Assembly: GCA_022747635.1 (NCBI GenBank)
Contig: JAKTNV010000076.1
Span: 930,001 to 994,000, forward strand
DNA: 64,000 nt
Direction: 5' to 3'
Source of the DNA: Hetaerina americana
Lineage: Eukaryota; Arthropoda; Insecta; Odonata; Calopterygidae
The notes beneath the pieces were generated by a model. The model was not told the origin of the DNA. It saw only the letters and a program-made list of their open reading frames with translations, and did no database searches. Below are positions 22,072-33,799 of the stretch, piece by piece (positions within the stretch are counted from its first letter, which is position 1; each line of letters begins with the position of its first letter). A program made the translations under genes and the position numbers.

Positions 22072-25000
22072 GTATGTTTTGATGTGGTCATGTATGTAAT
22101 TAAACATTTCATCTTGTGAGAATGAAATATCAACAAAAAGGTGATGGATACTGTTATCATTAATTGGATTGCCAGGCCTGTTGCTATTACCTCTTGCGTT
22201 AAGATTGTTATTTCCATTAAGGACTTAGTACCGTTTTCTTTATATTCTGCAGTGAATTTTTCTATTTACCTCTCCTTTTGAAATTAAAACTGGAAAGTAG
22301 TTCATGTCTGTTGCACAGTTTGGAATGAACTTTTGAGAGTCCGCATAATATCTTATTAAATCTTGCATCTAACTCAGCCAAATGCTGATTTTGCAATTTT
22401 TTAATTTTATGTCATAGCATCCTGCCCCCCTACCAGAGAAACCTCCTGTCACAAACAGCAATGAAAATTGGAAGCGTCCTCCGCCCAAGCTATTAATAAA
22501 ACTTTATGAAAAGCCAGAAGGTGAGTAGTTATGATTTGGAATAAGTTTTGAAATAATTTATTGGAAGGTATACTATTCATTCTGTGAACTCGCCTGAAAG
22601 AATCCATTGAACAACTAAACAATATCTGTAGTTGAGGGTAGATTCCAATCTGTAAACTCTGGTTGGCTGGTGAATGTGCTATTCAAGGCTAATGAGGGCA
22701 AGGGTTTCATTTTCCAGATGGGTACACATCTAGCAAACTGACAACCTGGGATTTTTTTAGCGATAGAATTGTTCAATCTTCTTTCAAAACATGAAAGACT
22801 GACACTGAAGAAGTCATGTTACTTGTGCTAGTGAATTTGTATTTCTTAGGATATTAAATGTATTTTGGCATCCATGATCAGTTTGTTTTTTCAGACAATG
22901 AAATGCCATGGTATTAAGGTATGCAAACATAAGCACTGAGCTATATTTTTTTAAAATAAAATAATACGATGCCTGGAAAAGCAGAAAAAGTCACGCATCC
23001 AAAATTCAAATGTATGTAACTTCCCACTTATCATATGTAGCTAATATATAAACTGTTAGCATTTACTTATATTTTAATAGTGGTTCTTGAGTTAAAACTG
23101 TTTGAACACACTCATTCTCCTCATGCATAAGGTAGAAGTATGCTTGGAACAAAACAAGATATGATGAGAAGTTTGTAGAAAACTTCATAGAATTCTGAGC
23201 AATTATTTCACTTATATATTTGAAATGTTCAACTTTAAATATTAAACCTTTGCAACACTCTTTGTTACACATTTTAAAGTGCAATTCTGCTTTTTGTTGC
23301 TTGCATAAAAATTTTTGGGTTGTTTCATCAAAGTTAGAGGCTAAAGTTGAGGGTCATACTGCAGTGTACTAAAGGAGTCCCTGTGGTATCAATGCAGACT
23401 ACCCCCCTGCACTCCCAACAACCCATAATGTATCCCACCACCTAACATTTTTCTGTTTTTATTATTGGGAAAATATACATTTTTCATCTTGCAGTTGAGC
23501 AGTTTTAGATTTATCATCCAGATGCTACATTCATTTTACTAAGTCAACAAATAGTTACCCTATTCTCAACAGAATATTTGTATAGCCATATATATTTCAT
23601 GAAACTAGGTGTTATCTTCTGAGATTTAAAAATGTATAGGGTATTTATTGCCTTATTTTATTCTAAAAAGCTATTCCATTTTTTTTGGTGGTTCAGTTGA
23701 ATTGGAAATGTGTTAGCTAGGCATGCATTTAGCTGTTGATTTCTGTTCCCCTTTTCATTGAAATATGACTAATAAAAGCCAAGTGCCATATAATTAATTT
23801 GTCATTTACATATAATCCTTGTATCTCCTCAAGTGAAGTTAAATTTGAGGGAGATATGTTATATCTATATGCACATTTAGAGAATAACTATGGTTGGGAA
23901 GTGGGGATTTCCTGTATATCTATTAAACTTGATTTAGAGAAATTGTTCAATAAAATTATCTTCCAATTTCAAGGATTAAATTAGCCCAGTCAGGCATGAA
24001 TTAGTGAAAGTTTTTGATTACCATAATGAAAAGAAACTCAAAAAGTTAAATTAAAAATTTCTACACCATGTTTCACTGCATTGAAGCATATTCATGCACT
24101 AATATGTATTCCCAATTTCAGTGAAATCATTTGTGTTGCAGTTAAAGAAAATTAGGTTACTTTACATTATTTATTGCAGAGTTACTTAGTGGTTCAAAAA
24201 TTAAGTTACAATAAGGAGGAACATACTTTTACTCATACTTCAATTGGTTTTCAGTGTCATCTTGCAATTTATTACATCACCCAGTACATTAGTGTTGTTG
24301 TCTTCATTTTAATTGAATCTCTTCCTTCATTTTCATTCATTCATTAGAAATACATTTATTTGTATGCATGTTTACTTATCTGAAATTACAGAATCTTTTG
24401 CAAGGTTTCTATCAGTGATTTTTATAATCAAAATATTTCTTCTGAAAACCAAGACCTTTTGAGTTTATTGTTCTTAAAAACTTCCACAATTCCCAATGAA
24501 CTGAATTATAGCTTTTGATTTTGTCATATTCCAAGAAATAAAAACCTCTCTCCTAAATGTATAAATGTTCATGTACACACAAGAGTAATTGTATATGTCG
24601 TTGGCGGGAAAGATTGGGCAAATCATAAGGATTATAAAATGATAGATGTAAAAAATGTGTACTTAGTTTAATATGCTGGGTAAGTTAGGCTAATTTTTCT
24701 CTTTGTTTCTATACAGGAGCTCAAGTATCATGGCATACACTCTTAACTCCTGACCATGAAGAAATTGCCAAGTATGAACTTTACTCATATAAGGAAGGAA
24801 CACAACCACCATCTACATCATTATGGCAAAAATTAGGTGATATTGTTCCTTCGACTCTACCCATGGCATGTACTTTATCTCAGGTAATTGTCTTTGACTT
24901 AAAAATATGTAGTCTTACTGAATGGATGAAAGAATGGAATAGTGGTTGAATAATGGAATTGTTAGAAATACTGCATAAATTGGTTTTTTTGGGAAATCCA

Positions 25001-28000
25001 TGTCGGAGTCAAGCTGTATCCTATGAATGGGATAATAAAATGAAAAACAAGGAGGGTTACGTGTAAAGGTGCTGTGGAGAGAGGGACAAAATACGGCTAT
25101 CCCTCTCGTAATAGCAACTTGCTGAGAAATGTACGAGTTCAAGTTGGGTTTTAATATAAGGAAAGGCAACTTATAATAGCTCGAGTGGCAGTTTTTATTG
25201 GAGGCGACCGACAGCTGAGGTCATTTGCGCCATTAGGGATGGAAAGGATGAAGGGAGGATAGAATCCCGACATCGGCATTAGCCTACTCTTTATGAAAGG
25301 CACTAAGGGGTCCGCAGGTTAATGTCCCATCCGGCGGATACTCACTTGAAGTGCCTTCGACAAATCACCTCAAGTATGAAACACCACTGGAAAATATCTG
25401 TCATCACCAGAATTCGAACCCGGGCCCTCACGGTGGGAAGCCAGTACGTTAGCCACCGCACCATCTTGATCCCCCTAATGGCTGGAGTAGGGAAATATCC
25501 TGAACAAGTTTTTATCATGTACTGTTATAAGGCAAATGGTTCCCGAGTGACTTAATCCTATGATACTGAAGATATATAGTCTTAGCTTGTTAAGATTATG
25601 TCAGTCAATTTATAAAATTTGTTGTCTGCGATGTAACTTGATGGAATTTGCATAACATATTGAAATGAAATTATTGATTTTTAATGCCACAGACTTTATT
25701 TAAAAACACGACCCAGGTTTCGACGTTGAATGTCATCATCAGGTGGTCCTCATAGAAGCAAACTTAGTATATTTATGTTCTGATCGGAGGGAGAGGTAGG
25801 GTAAGGGTGGGGTGGTAAAAATATTGAAATGTAGCTGGGAGGAAAAGAGAATTATATCTTTCGGTGTCAATCATTGACTTGGAAGAGAGGTGGGTCTAGG
25901 GGAGGGAGGGATACAAAATTACATTGGCAAGTTCATTCTTGCAATGGATGCAGTTCAAAATTTCCAACTGCTCCAAAGCATGAAGCTTTTGACCATTATT
26001 TTCAAAACAAAGAATTTTAGTCAAAAAGTCACTTTTTTGGTCATTCTCGATGAGGTGCTTTGCAAAGAGGGATGTAATGTTCTTATTCTTTACACATGTT
26101 TCGTGTTCTTTTATCCTTTCTTTAAATTTTTGTCCTCTTTGCCCAATTATACATCATATTACATTCCGGGCACTTAAATTCATACACACCACTCCTCGTT
26201 TTGGGAACTTTGTCTTTAGTGTGAGAGATCAGGTCCTTAAGGCATGAACCACTGTTAAAGGCACCTTTAATTTTTTCTTCAGGTAACATTTTGATTGCTT
26301 ATTGAGATATATTCCCTAGAAAAAATATTCGACACAATTTTGCAGTGGTGTCTTTTAAATATTCGGAATTGTTAATGTGGCTTTAGGCTATTTTCGTAAG
26401 TTTCTTCCGGCAAAGTGTATTAATTACATCATCTGAATAGCCATTGTTTACTGCTAAAGTTTCAATTACATTAAGTTCCTTATTTATATTGAATTTTGAT
26501 GTAGGGATAGAGGCTAATAGGTGTATCATTGCATGAAATGCCAAAAGCTTTTGGGTGAAGCAATGCCTTGAAGAGGAATTAATTTATTGGTCTGTACATA
26601 CATTTTCCTTATGAAAAATGGAGTACTGTAAACCCATCTTTGTATTTTAAATGGATAGGTCAAGGAAATTCAGGGAAACCTTTTCCTCTTTTTCACACAT
26701 GAATTGTACCAGGTCTTCAAAAAGTATCACAAATTTTGAATTTTTGCAGGTTACGTATATTTGATTTAGATTATTTTGTGGCTTCATGTTTGTACTTATG
26801 CGGAAAAGTGCGGCCATTTTGAATGTTCAGTTAATTTTTGACTGCTGTTTTGCTTGGACGTGTTTTGGCTTGTCTTCGATTTTTGCCTATTCCAAAAAAT
26901 GGATCAAAGAATCTGTCAAAGTTTGTGTGAAAAACGAAATTAAGTGCGCGGACGCTTTCCAAATGTTGACTGTGGCATATGGAGAAGCTACCTTGGACCG
27001 AAGCAACGTTTATCGGAGGTACAAAATGTTCTCAGAGGGCCGAGAAGATGTGAACGACGAAGACTGTGCTGGACGCCCTAGCTCGTCAACAACAGATGAA
27101 AACATTGATGAAGTGATGAAAATAGTATTGGCCAGTTGTCGAATCACCGGTAGAGAAGTTGCTGAGAACCTAAACATATTGATTGGCTTGTGCCATTCGA
27201 TTTTTACCAATGATTTAGGCATTACACAGGTCGCCGTGAAATTTATACCAAAATTGCTCATTTTCAACCAAACACAGCAATGCATTAACATTGCTAATAA
27301 AGTGTTGGACTCTGTCCGTGATGATCAAAATTTCCCAGAGGGTCATAACTGGTGGCAAATCATGGGCTTATGGTTATGACGTGGAAACTAAAGCTCAATC
27401 ATCCCAATGGAAGCTGTCGAAAAAACACTACTGTCATGATACTTTTAGAACAGACCTCGTACATTAGAATTGACAATTTAAATGTGCTGGAAACTGATCT
27501 AGTTGCCTATCGGAACCTGTAAACACAAACAGAGATCATCATCTACGTATCTTCTATCTACAAAATACATTATTAATGAGAGGGTGAGCCAAGGAGAACA
27601 AAAAGTTTTTAAAATTATCCATATAAATATCAGTCAGGAAAGGGGACAAGGGCAAGCCCATGGCTAAAGCTCATGGGTTATTAGAAATATGTACCATTAA
27701 AAATAAGATAATTTTGGGAAACCCACGGCTTTAGTAATGAGCAGAGTTGACTAATAACTGGGATGGATTTCCAGAGCAGGATGTCCTCGGCAAGGTTAAC
27801 AGCTTCCATGGGTGGCATATTGGTGAAAAGGTTGTGTGCATCGAAGGAAACAAGCATACGCTTTTTCGGAATGACCTCTTTCATTAGTTTGTTGACCAGG
27901 TCCTAGGAATTCACTACACCTTATTCTGTGGAAAATTTGGAAACCTCCCTGAAGTTCATTAAATCTTTTCAATAGCATGTGGTTGGAAGCTGATATATTT

Positions 28001-30096
28001 GCTACTACTGGTCTGATCAGAATCCCATTTTTGTGAACTTTTGGTAGCCCAAAAAACCATGGTGCTGAGGGATTCATTTACATTAGTTTGAACATTTTCC
28101 AATTTTAAATTACGCATCCCTGGATTTAATCACTTTCTTAATTTCTTGTTGAAACTTGGGGGTTGGGTCTGAACGAAGTACTTCAATATTTCAATGCAAC
28201 AATTTCAGAGTGTAAAAATCATTCGCCTTGACTGGGATGGCGAATGATTTTTACACTCTGAAATTGTTGCATTGAAATGCACATTAGCGGATGACTCCGT
28301 TAAAAGTTACTGTTGCGGCATCTCCCGCAGTTTCTTTGGAATTTTACTTCAATATTGTTGTCTCTGATTAAGTCTTCGCATTTAGTAATGTAAGTATTTC
28401 TTTCTTGTACAATCACCATGCCTTTATCTGCTTTTTGAATGAAAATACCTTAGGAAAAATGAATCATGTCAATTCATTGTACCCCTCAAGGCCTTTTCCT
28501 GCAAATTGATAGCCATTGTTTGTAAAAGATCAATTCGATTGTTAATTTGTCATAATATTCTTTTTATAGAATTTATTTAATGGTGTTATGATTTTTAAAG
28601 GCAGAAATGGTTTAAACTCATGTAGTTAATTTTTTTAGAATTATAAAAACAAAATTTTCCCAAAGTAAAAATACCAGACATGCTATAAAAAAATTCTGTT
28701 CTGTTTTAATAGGTCTGAAAACCTGAGCATTTAGTCATGAACATGGGCAATAACTGCCATGCATAAACTCTTATGAACCCTAATTTACATTTAATTGGCT
28801 TGAAGAGTGTCATTGAGCCTTCATGTGTATGTTCACATCAAGGCTATGTCATTGATAATAATTTTTCTCCCCTTCTCTCAAGACCATGACTGAAGATGAT
28901 CAAAGGTAGCACTGAGTGGTTTTAGCCTCTCATAGATGTGTGTGGATAGACTCCTATGGCCATAATTAAATTCATATGAGTCCAAATAGGTTTGGAAGTT
29001 CTCTCACTCTCATTTAAATTTTACCTAGTACTAAGCCCAATGGTCCATGAAATTTACCGATCATGTAAGGAGGGGAGCAGTTCCTTTCCCTGTGCTGCCT
29101 TTGTTCCCAGGAAGACGTGGTACCCAAAAAGTCACACAGATTGAGTGAAGCTGAGGGTGCTTGGGAATTAAACATGGGCCTTTGGGTCAGTACTCCAACG
29201 CTTTACCCCCTGGACCACCACAAACTTACAGAACAGTTATACATGATATGAATATAAAAACTTAGTTAAGAACAAAATGGTAAAATTTAACATGAAAATC
29301 AACTGTTCATCTCTGTAGAACTGAGATTTTATGTCAATTCTGGGTTTCAAGTAGCCGTAATAGAAGGTCTTGTATGCATAATTTATACACCGAGCTGTCC
29401 AAGTCAAAAATATTACCTACATTTTCTAGATTTTGTGAATTCAGATTCTTCAAATTTGAGGTTTCACTTTAATTGGCTCTGGTCAACGTTAAACCATCCC
29501 CAGTTCCTATTTCTAATGAAAGCTAATTATTTTTGTATTATTGCATTGTAATGAGATATGAATTTACTTGATGTTTTTTGTAAGCAACAATGTTTTAAAA
29601 ATTTTATCTTGGGTGGATTGTTGCGTAAAAGTGAAAATAATGTGTTATTTAAAAATCTTTACAGTTTTTAGGGGGCTATACCTACCACTTTGCCCTTAGA
29701 GCTGTTGATGTGCATGGTCGGTGTGGAACATTCAGTGAACCTTTAAGTTTATATATGGAGAAAGACAAAATGCCTAATGACATACATATAAAAGAAGAGG
29801 CGGCCAGTCCTGGGGGCGAGGAAGAGGCAGCCAGTCCTGGGGGTGAGGAAGAAGCGGCAGCAAGCAATGATCAGAACTGTGAGGAAATGGGGTCCGTGAA
29901 AATAAAACAGGAAGTTATAGAAGACACTCATAAGAAAGAGAGTCACACGGAAGAGAATCATACAGAAGAGAATAATGCAGAAGAGAAGGCAGTTGAGCAT
30001 CCAATAGACTCAGTGACACCAGTTAAGGAAGAAGAGAAAATGGTAGAATGTGTTACGAAGTCAGAAAACGATGTAGAACAATGTGTAGAACAGTAG
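21937..30096 (+). CDS. ATF7IP/Windei-like FN3 protein, copy B, with acidic SUMO-motif tail
   Basis: Exons 21937-22071, 22418-22520, 24717-24883 and 29665-30096 (TAG at 30094-30096) join in frame. The order is a Ser/Pro/acidic stretch, HPAPLP, a linker, and an FN3 domain (GAQVSWH, HEEIAKYELYSYKE, PPSTSLWQKLGDI, LPMACTLSQF, GYTYHFALRAVDVHG). An acidic tail of about 115 residues absent from copy A follows. Intron positions and phases within the FN3 match copy A, so the two arose by tandem duplication. The tail has an imperfect duplication (EAASPGGEE twice) and three SUMO-type motifs: IKEE, IKQE and VKEE. Start uncertain: possibly an AUG at 21582 that ends a small 5' exon, giving about 279 residues without the SETDB1-binding region, or the exons may serve as an alternative 3' end for copy A. 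Confidence 0.82.
22418..22520 (+). CDS. Copy B exon: HPAPLP linker and first FN3 strand
   Basis: A 103-bp exon, acceptor TTATGTCATAG, donor GAAG|GTGAGT. It encodes HPAPLPEKPP, a linker, then RPPPKLLIKLYEKPE. Same length and exit phase as 3848-3950 in copy A, but the linker has diverged. Confidence 0.9.
22521..24716. other. Copy B intron, no features recognised
   Basis: AT-rich sequence with short ORFs only; no transposon motif identified. Confidence 0.4.
24717..24883 (+). CDS. Copy B exon: central FN3 strands
   Basis: A 167-bp exon after TTTCTATACAG, donor CAG|GTAATT. It encodes GAQVSWHTL, DHEEIAKYELYSYKE, PPSTSLWQKLGDI and LPMACTLSQ. Confidence 0.93.
25195..25480 (-). mobile_element. tRNA-derived SINE
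   Basis: On the minus strand the head reads GGTGCGGTGGCTAACG (A box) and CCCGGGTTCGAATTC (B box, near 25410-25423). The body ends in a block GCGCAAATGACCTCAGCTG. 3' fragments of the same family lie at 6996-7080 and 45545-45650. Confidence 0.75.
26850..27435 (+). mobile_element. Mariner transposase N-terminal remnant inside the Penelope-like element
   Basis: Reads SVKVCVKNEIKCADAFQML, AYGEATLDRSNVYRRYKMF, EGREDVNDEDCAGRPSS, the paired helix-turn-helix region of mariner transposases. It continues through ITGREVAENLNI to PEGHNWWQIM, and ends after a frame break in GYDVETKAQSSQW. The catalytic C-terminal part is absent. Confidence 0.8.
28191..28344 (-). mobile_element. Fold-back element copy 3 (keeps 13 nt of the tRNA core)
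   Basis: A 154-bp insertion flanked by the 12-bp direct repeat TACTTCAATATT (28179-28190 and 28345-28356) inside Penelope-type sequence. The arms fold on each other. The loop, read on the minus strand, is ATCCCAGTCAAGG, exactly the 3' end of the tRNA-like unit in copy 1. Confidence 0.82.
29060..29222 (-). mobile_element. tRNA-derived SINE (third type)
   Basis: On the minus strand begins TGGTGGTCCAGGGGGTAAAGC (A box) and has GTTTAATTCCC (B box) about 35 bases on. No clear tail. In the last intron of copy B. Confidence 0.55.
29665..30096 (+). CDS. Copy B terminal exon: end of FN3 plus acidic tail
   Basis: Begins FLGGYTYHFALRAVDVHG in phase 0, equal to the start of copy A's last exon, then reads on for about 115 residues rich in Glu, Lys and Ser. 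SUMO-type motifs are IKEE (29788-29799), IKQE (29902-29913) and VKEE (30022-30033). HTEEN-like units repeat between them. Stop is TAG. Confidence 0.9.
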   Translation, partial: FLGGYTYHFALRAVDVHGRCGTFSEPLSLYMEKDKMPNDIHIKEEAASPGGEEEAASPGGEEEAAASNDQNCEEMGSVKIKQEVIEDTHKKESHTEENHTEENNAEEKAVEHPIDSVTPVKEEEKMVECVTKSENDVEQCVEQ

Positions 30097-30488
30097 AAGG
30101 AAGTGGCGCAAGAGACTGAGCAAGAGAAAGCCCAGGTCTAAAGAAAGAGACACGGAAATTGTGCAAGTGAGAGAAAGACAGGAGCCCATGTTCTTGTTGA
30201 CTGGTTTGTTGTCTCTCTTGTTTCTTTTTGAATTATTGGTGGACAAACTGAAGTGATTTGTCTAGTTGTAGCACCAACTAGCAGAGTCACTTGATGAACC
30301 CCGTAATGCTTTCAATCCCCCAGGCTTGAAAATGACCCATCAATTTTATGTGCAAATTCATTATTACATTATTTGTTAATTATTACCTTCTTCTGTACAT
30401 GTGCATAGATTTTTCATGATTTTTATGAAGATTTGTTTGTGCATTTATCTTTTAAGACAGCCATGAGTTTGCAAATTGTAGATCTTAT

Positions 30489-30494
30489 AATAAA
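30489..30494 (+). terminator. Poly(A) signal of copy B
   Basis: AATAAA about 390 bp after the stop; the debris of a minus-strand non-LTR element starts soon after it. Confidence 0.6.
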
Positions 30495-30559
30495 ATGATG
30501 AATTGTATGGTTGAATTTTAAAGTTAATGTTTTTATAAATCTTTCATTTGATTTATATT

Positions 30560-32540
30560 CCAAGCAAATTAAGAAAGTGTGGTGCCAATCGTTGTTTTCT
30601 CAAAGAATTCATCATTGGCAGAGAAATGTCAATATTACTCCTACTTGGTGTATTTTTCCACCGTAAAATAATGATATGCTCTTGTACCATTGACTTTTCA
30701 ATGCAGTTTTGCTTGAAGTTGTAATACATCTGCATTGCCAGCCCTTTACTGGTAGTGAGCCTTTGTGGTAGGAATATGATGAACAAAATTCCAAAATATT
30801 TTTTTATTTGTCCTTTAAACTGTGTTACGTATCTATGTTTTTGTATTTCTGTGGTAATTTGTAATTTATTATATAAGTTTAGTCCCATTTACTTTGGTCC
30901 TAGGCTTGTAGCTTTGATTTGATTATATTTGATGTGCTGGTTTGACTGGGTTCTGAAATGGTGACTGTGATGGTGAGAATTTACATGGAAGTCTAACAGA
31001 TGTTATTTTATATATGTTACTATGAATAGGATATATATTGATGGGAAAGGTAGCAGCCCAAGATCCTGAAATATTGGATGGGAAGTTGAAATTGGAGGTT
31101 CAGATGCAATATGTAAACTAGCCTTCTTTTGCAGTTTAAATATGACTTGGGAGAACCAACCCAAGATGAGACCAACCCAGGAGAATGATGCCATATGTAA
31201 TATTTGAGTAGATATGGCCATAGTAAAGCATTTGTAGCATGTCTTTGCTCACTGTTATCTCCAAAGTCCTTCAGAAGAAACATGCAGAACTTAATTTTCC
31301 TGGAAGGCAGTTTATATGGGTTTCTATGTTAAGTTTGAGTCTAAATGGATGCCAAGAAATGTTGTGGATGTGGTAAATTCTATATTTTGGCTATTCGCTG
31401 TTAGAAGACGGTTTGAATAGGTTGAGAGAGGAATATATTGCCTGGGATTTTTAATTGTTCAGTTTCCAACTAATTAATTTATGGAGGTTGCAGAAACTAA
31501 TATATAGGTATCATCAGCGTATAGAATTGGTTTAATACCACTTACTCTGGTTTAAGCTGAGGTCAGATGATCAATATAAATTAAGAAAAGTACGGACCAA
31601 AAATTAGACCCCTAGGCTTTCCTATGGGTTTGGATTTGCCTTCGGTAATGTATTCAAAACCACTGACTGTTATAGTGAGTGTATCCTCTCGATATTTATA
31701 TATGACTGGATGTACTGGCTTGGTACCCCTCTTATTCCATAACACTGCAATTTTTTTAGCAAGAATGCTACGATTCATTGCGTCCAAGGGTTTGGTTAAA
31801 TCTAAGGAAAGGCCAGTAACTTCCTTATTATCAAGAGAGGTCAAAATGAAGTTTATGGCCTCGCATGTGGCTGAAATGGTGGACATGTTTTTCATGAACC
31901 CATGTTGATTGCTTGATAATAAATTATTTTTACTGAAATGGTATGCAAGTCTATTTAGAAATATTTTAGCGAACACTGGCTGTTAAACAGATAGTTGATA
32001 TTTATTAGGGTTGCTCTTGCTTCCTATGTTTTTATAAACATGAATAACTTTCCAAGTCTTGAGAGGTGTTGGAAAAATTCCTTGGGGGAGATGTTCATCA
32101 ATGAAATAAAGTGGGGGTTCTTTAATATAAGGATGGCAGAATTTAATCATAGAACTTAGGAGACTATCCTCTCCACGACTACAGTTTGTATGCAGTTTAT
32201 TTCCTGCAGTACCTAACTCTTTCCAGATATGGATATAAGAAGAGAGACTTGCCTCTACTTGGGATGTGGGAGGTGTTATTATCATGGGCATTAGGGCTGA
32301 TTTGTTTGGTGTTAAAATGATGGTAAAGTAGTGACAATATATGCGTAGGTTTGGCAACTACATTTCCTTGTGGATCGTGGAATGAAGCGATATGTACCTG
32401 TAAGTCTATTTAGAAATATTTTAGTGAACACTGACTGTATAGCAATTGGTCGATACTTATTAGAGTTGTTCTTGCTTCCTTTATTTGTATAAATAATAAC
32501 TTTCAAAGTCTTGAGAGGCATAGTTTTGTATGGCATGAAA
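30560..32540 (-). mobile_element. CR1/Jockey-like non-LTR retrotransposon, C-terminal reverse transcriptase part
   Basis: On the minus strand: KSNPNKY (RT motif 1 region), FAKIFLNRLAYHFSKNNLLSSNQHGF, DLTKPLDAMN, KPRGLIFGPYFS. Then come ILHMASFSWV..KLQKKASLHI and LPFPSIYI, and at 30888 GLNLYNKL. A second partial copy of the first block (32380-32536, IFLNRLTGTY) is joined upstream, so the element is rearranged. It begins next to the copy B poly(A) signal. Confidence 0.72.
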
Positions 32541-33300
32541 GCATGATCATTGAAGCAAGATGATAGGCATAGAGTGAAGTCTATTTATTGTAATGTGGCT
32601 GTGGAGAGACATGGAAAAAGTAATATATTCAGCAGAGGTAAAGAGAACCATCGAGTTGTGGCAATAATATTGAACAAAAAGTTAGGAAGACTCATAGTAA
32701 GCTACTGATTGATATTATCAGTAGAAGTAAAAGCTGGACCAATGAACTGGTTATTTTTCTTATCTGTACATGCATGTATGCCACCAAGCAACTATAGGGG
32801 AAAAGTCAATAGTATGTATGATCAGTAAGATGTTATTTGTGGGTGTTCGTGGAGGGAAACATTTGATAGTTATGGGGGATCAGAACACGGCAGTAATGGT
32901 AGGAAGAGATGCAGTAAGATAGGGGGCTACATCTTAGGAAGAAGGAAATACCAAGGGCAGAAAGCAATTAGAGTTCTGGTGCAGAAGCGGATAAATATTA
33001 TCTCCAACACTTGGTTTAGGCTCCACAAAAGGCACAGGTATGCATGGAAAATGCTGAGGACTCGGGAAGTTATCAGTTAGACTATATTATGGTTGAGCAC
33101 AGATGTAGGAACAGCATGAACAACTCACAGTTTCCAAGGAGCAGATGCTGACTGGGATCACAATGAAGTAATTATGAGGTGTATTTTCCGATTCAAAAAG
33201 ATAAAGCAGGGAATGGTTTAGGAAACGGAACGTCGAAGCATTAACCAGATTGAAAATGAAGGAATGTCAACAGGCTATAGAAAACATAAGTGAGCACAGA
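32540..33300 (+). mobile_element. Fragments of the 11.9-kb non-LTR family (tail, then endonuclease)
   Basis: 32540-32640 matches the KQDDRHRLEAS tail region of copy 1. 32770-33260 matches the endonuclease region (YMPPS-type text, VMGD, and the block before GSTKGTGMHGKC). Highly decayed. Confidence 0.55.
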
Positions 33301-33799
33301 GAGCTGGGTACTATACATGGTGATGCCAGGCAAAATTCAATTTGAAATTTTGGCCATTTTTTACTACATGTGGAGGTTGCTATTGGTGCCCAAATAAGCT
33401 TGATGTACTGAACAGTTATAACCTCTAAACAGTTACAGTGCGGAGTACAACCGAAGAGCCACAATTATTGAAAGTGTACATGCTGGTCGCTGGACAAAAG
33501 AAATTTTTTGGTTCTTCAGGTGTATGAGATCGATAGTATAATGAGTCAGAAAAATCTGGTAATGGTTTTGCAACACTAGCAAGGAAAACTCACTTGAAGG
33601 AGTATTATCAAGATGCTCGACGGTTGTCAGGGTGATATCATGCCACTGCATTTCTTTAAAAAAGGAGAAAATATCAATGAAGTTTAGCATGCTCTGACAA
33701 ACATAGTGAAGCCAAGGAGGAAAACTTTGTCATCTGGTAGGCCATATGTTTTCCAGGAGGAAGGTGCACCAACCCATATGATTCAGTCGCTGCAAAATT

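Larger units (their letters stand above)
25690..28500 (-). mobile_element. Penelope-like element, twice interrupted
   Basis: Read on the minus strand from right to left: QKADKGMVIVQ (about 28430), APWFFGLPKVHKNG (about 28065), LVSFDAHNLFTNMPPMEAV (about 27850), RYVDDDL (about 27560, the polymerase motif). After the mariner insertion come CHPKSFWHFMQ-like text, then GIY-YIG endonuclease traces (NWAKRTKI, KEHETCVK) near 26050-26170. The 3' end near 25700 has GGTTTCGACGTT. Frame breaks throughout. Lies in a copy B intron. Confidence 0.75.

Noticed and set aside
26786..27379. A 197-codon host gene
   Set aside because: The sequence is the DNA-binding half of a mariner transposase, truncated and frame-broken.
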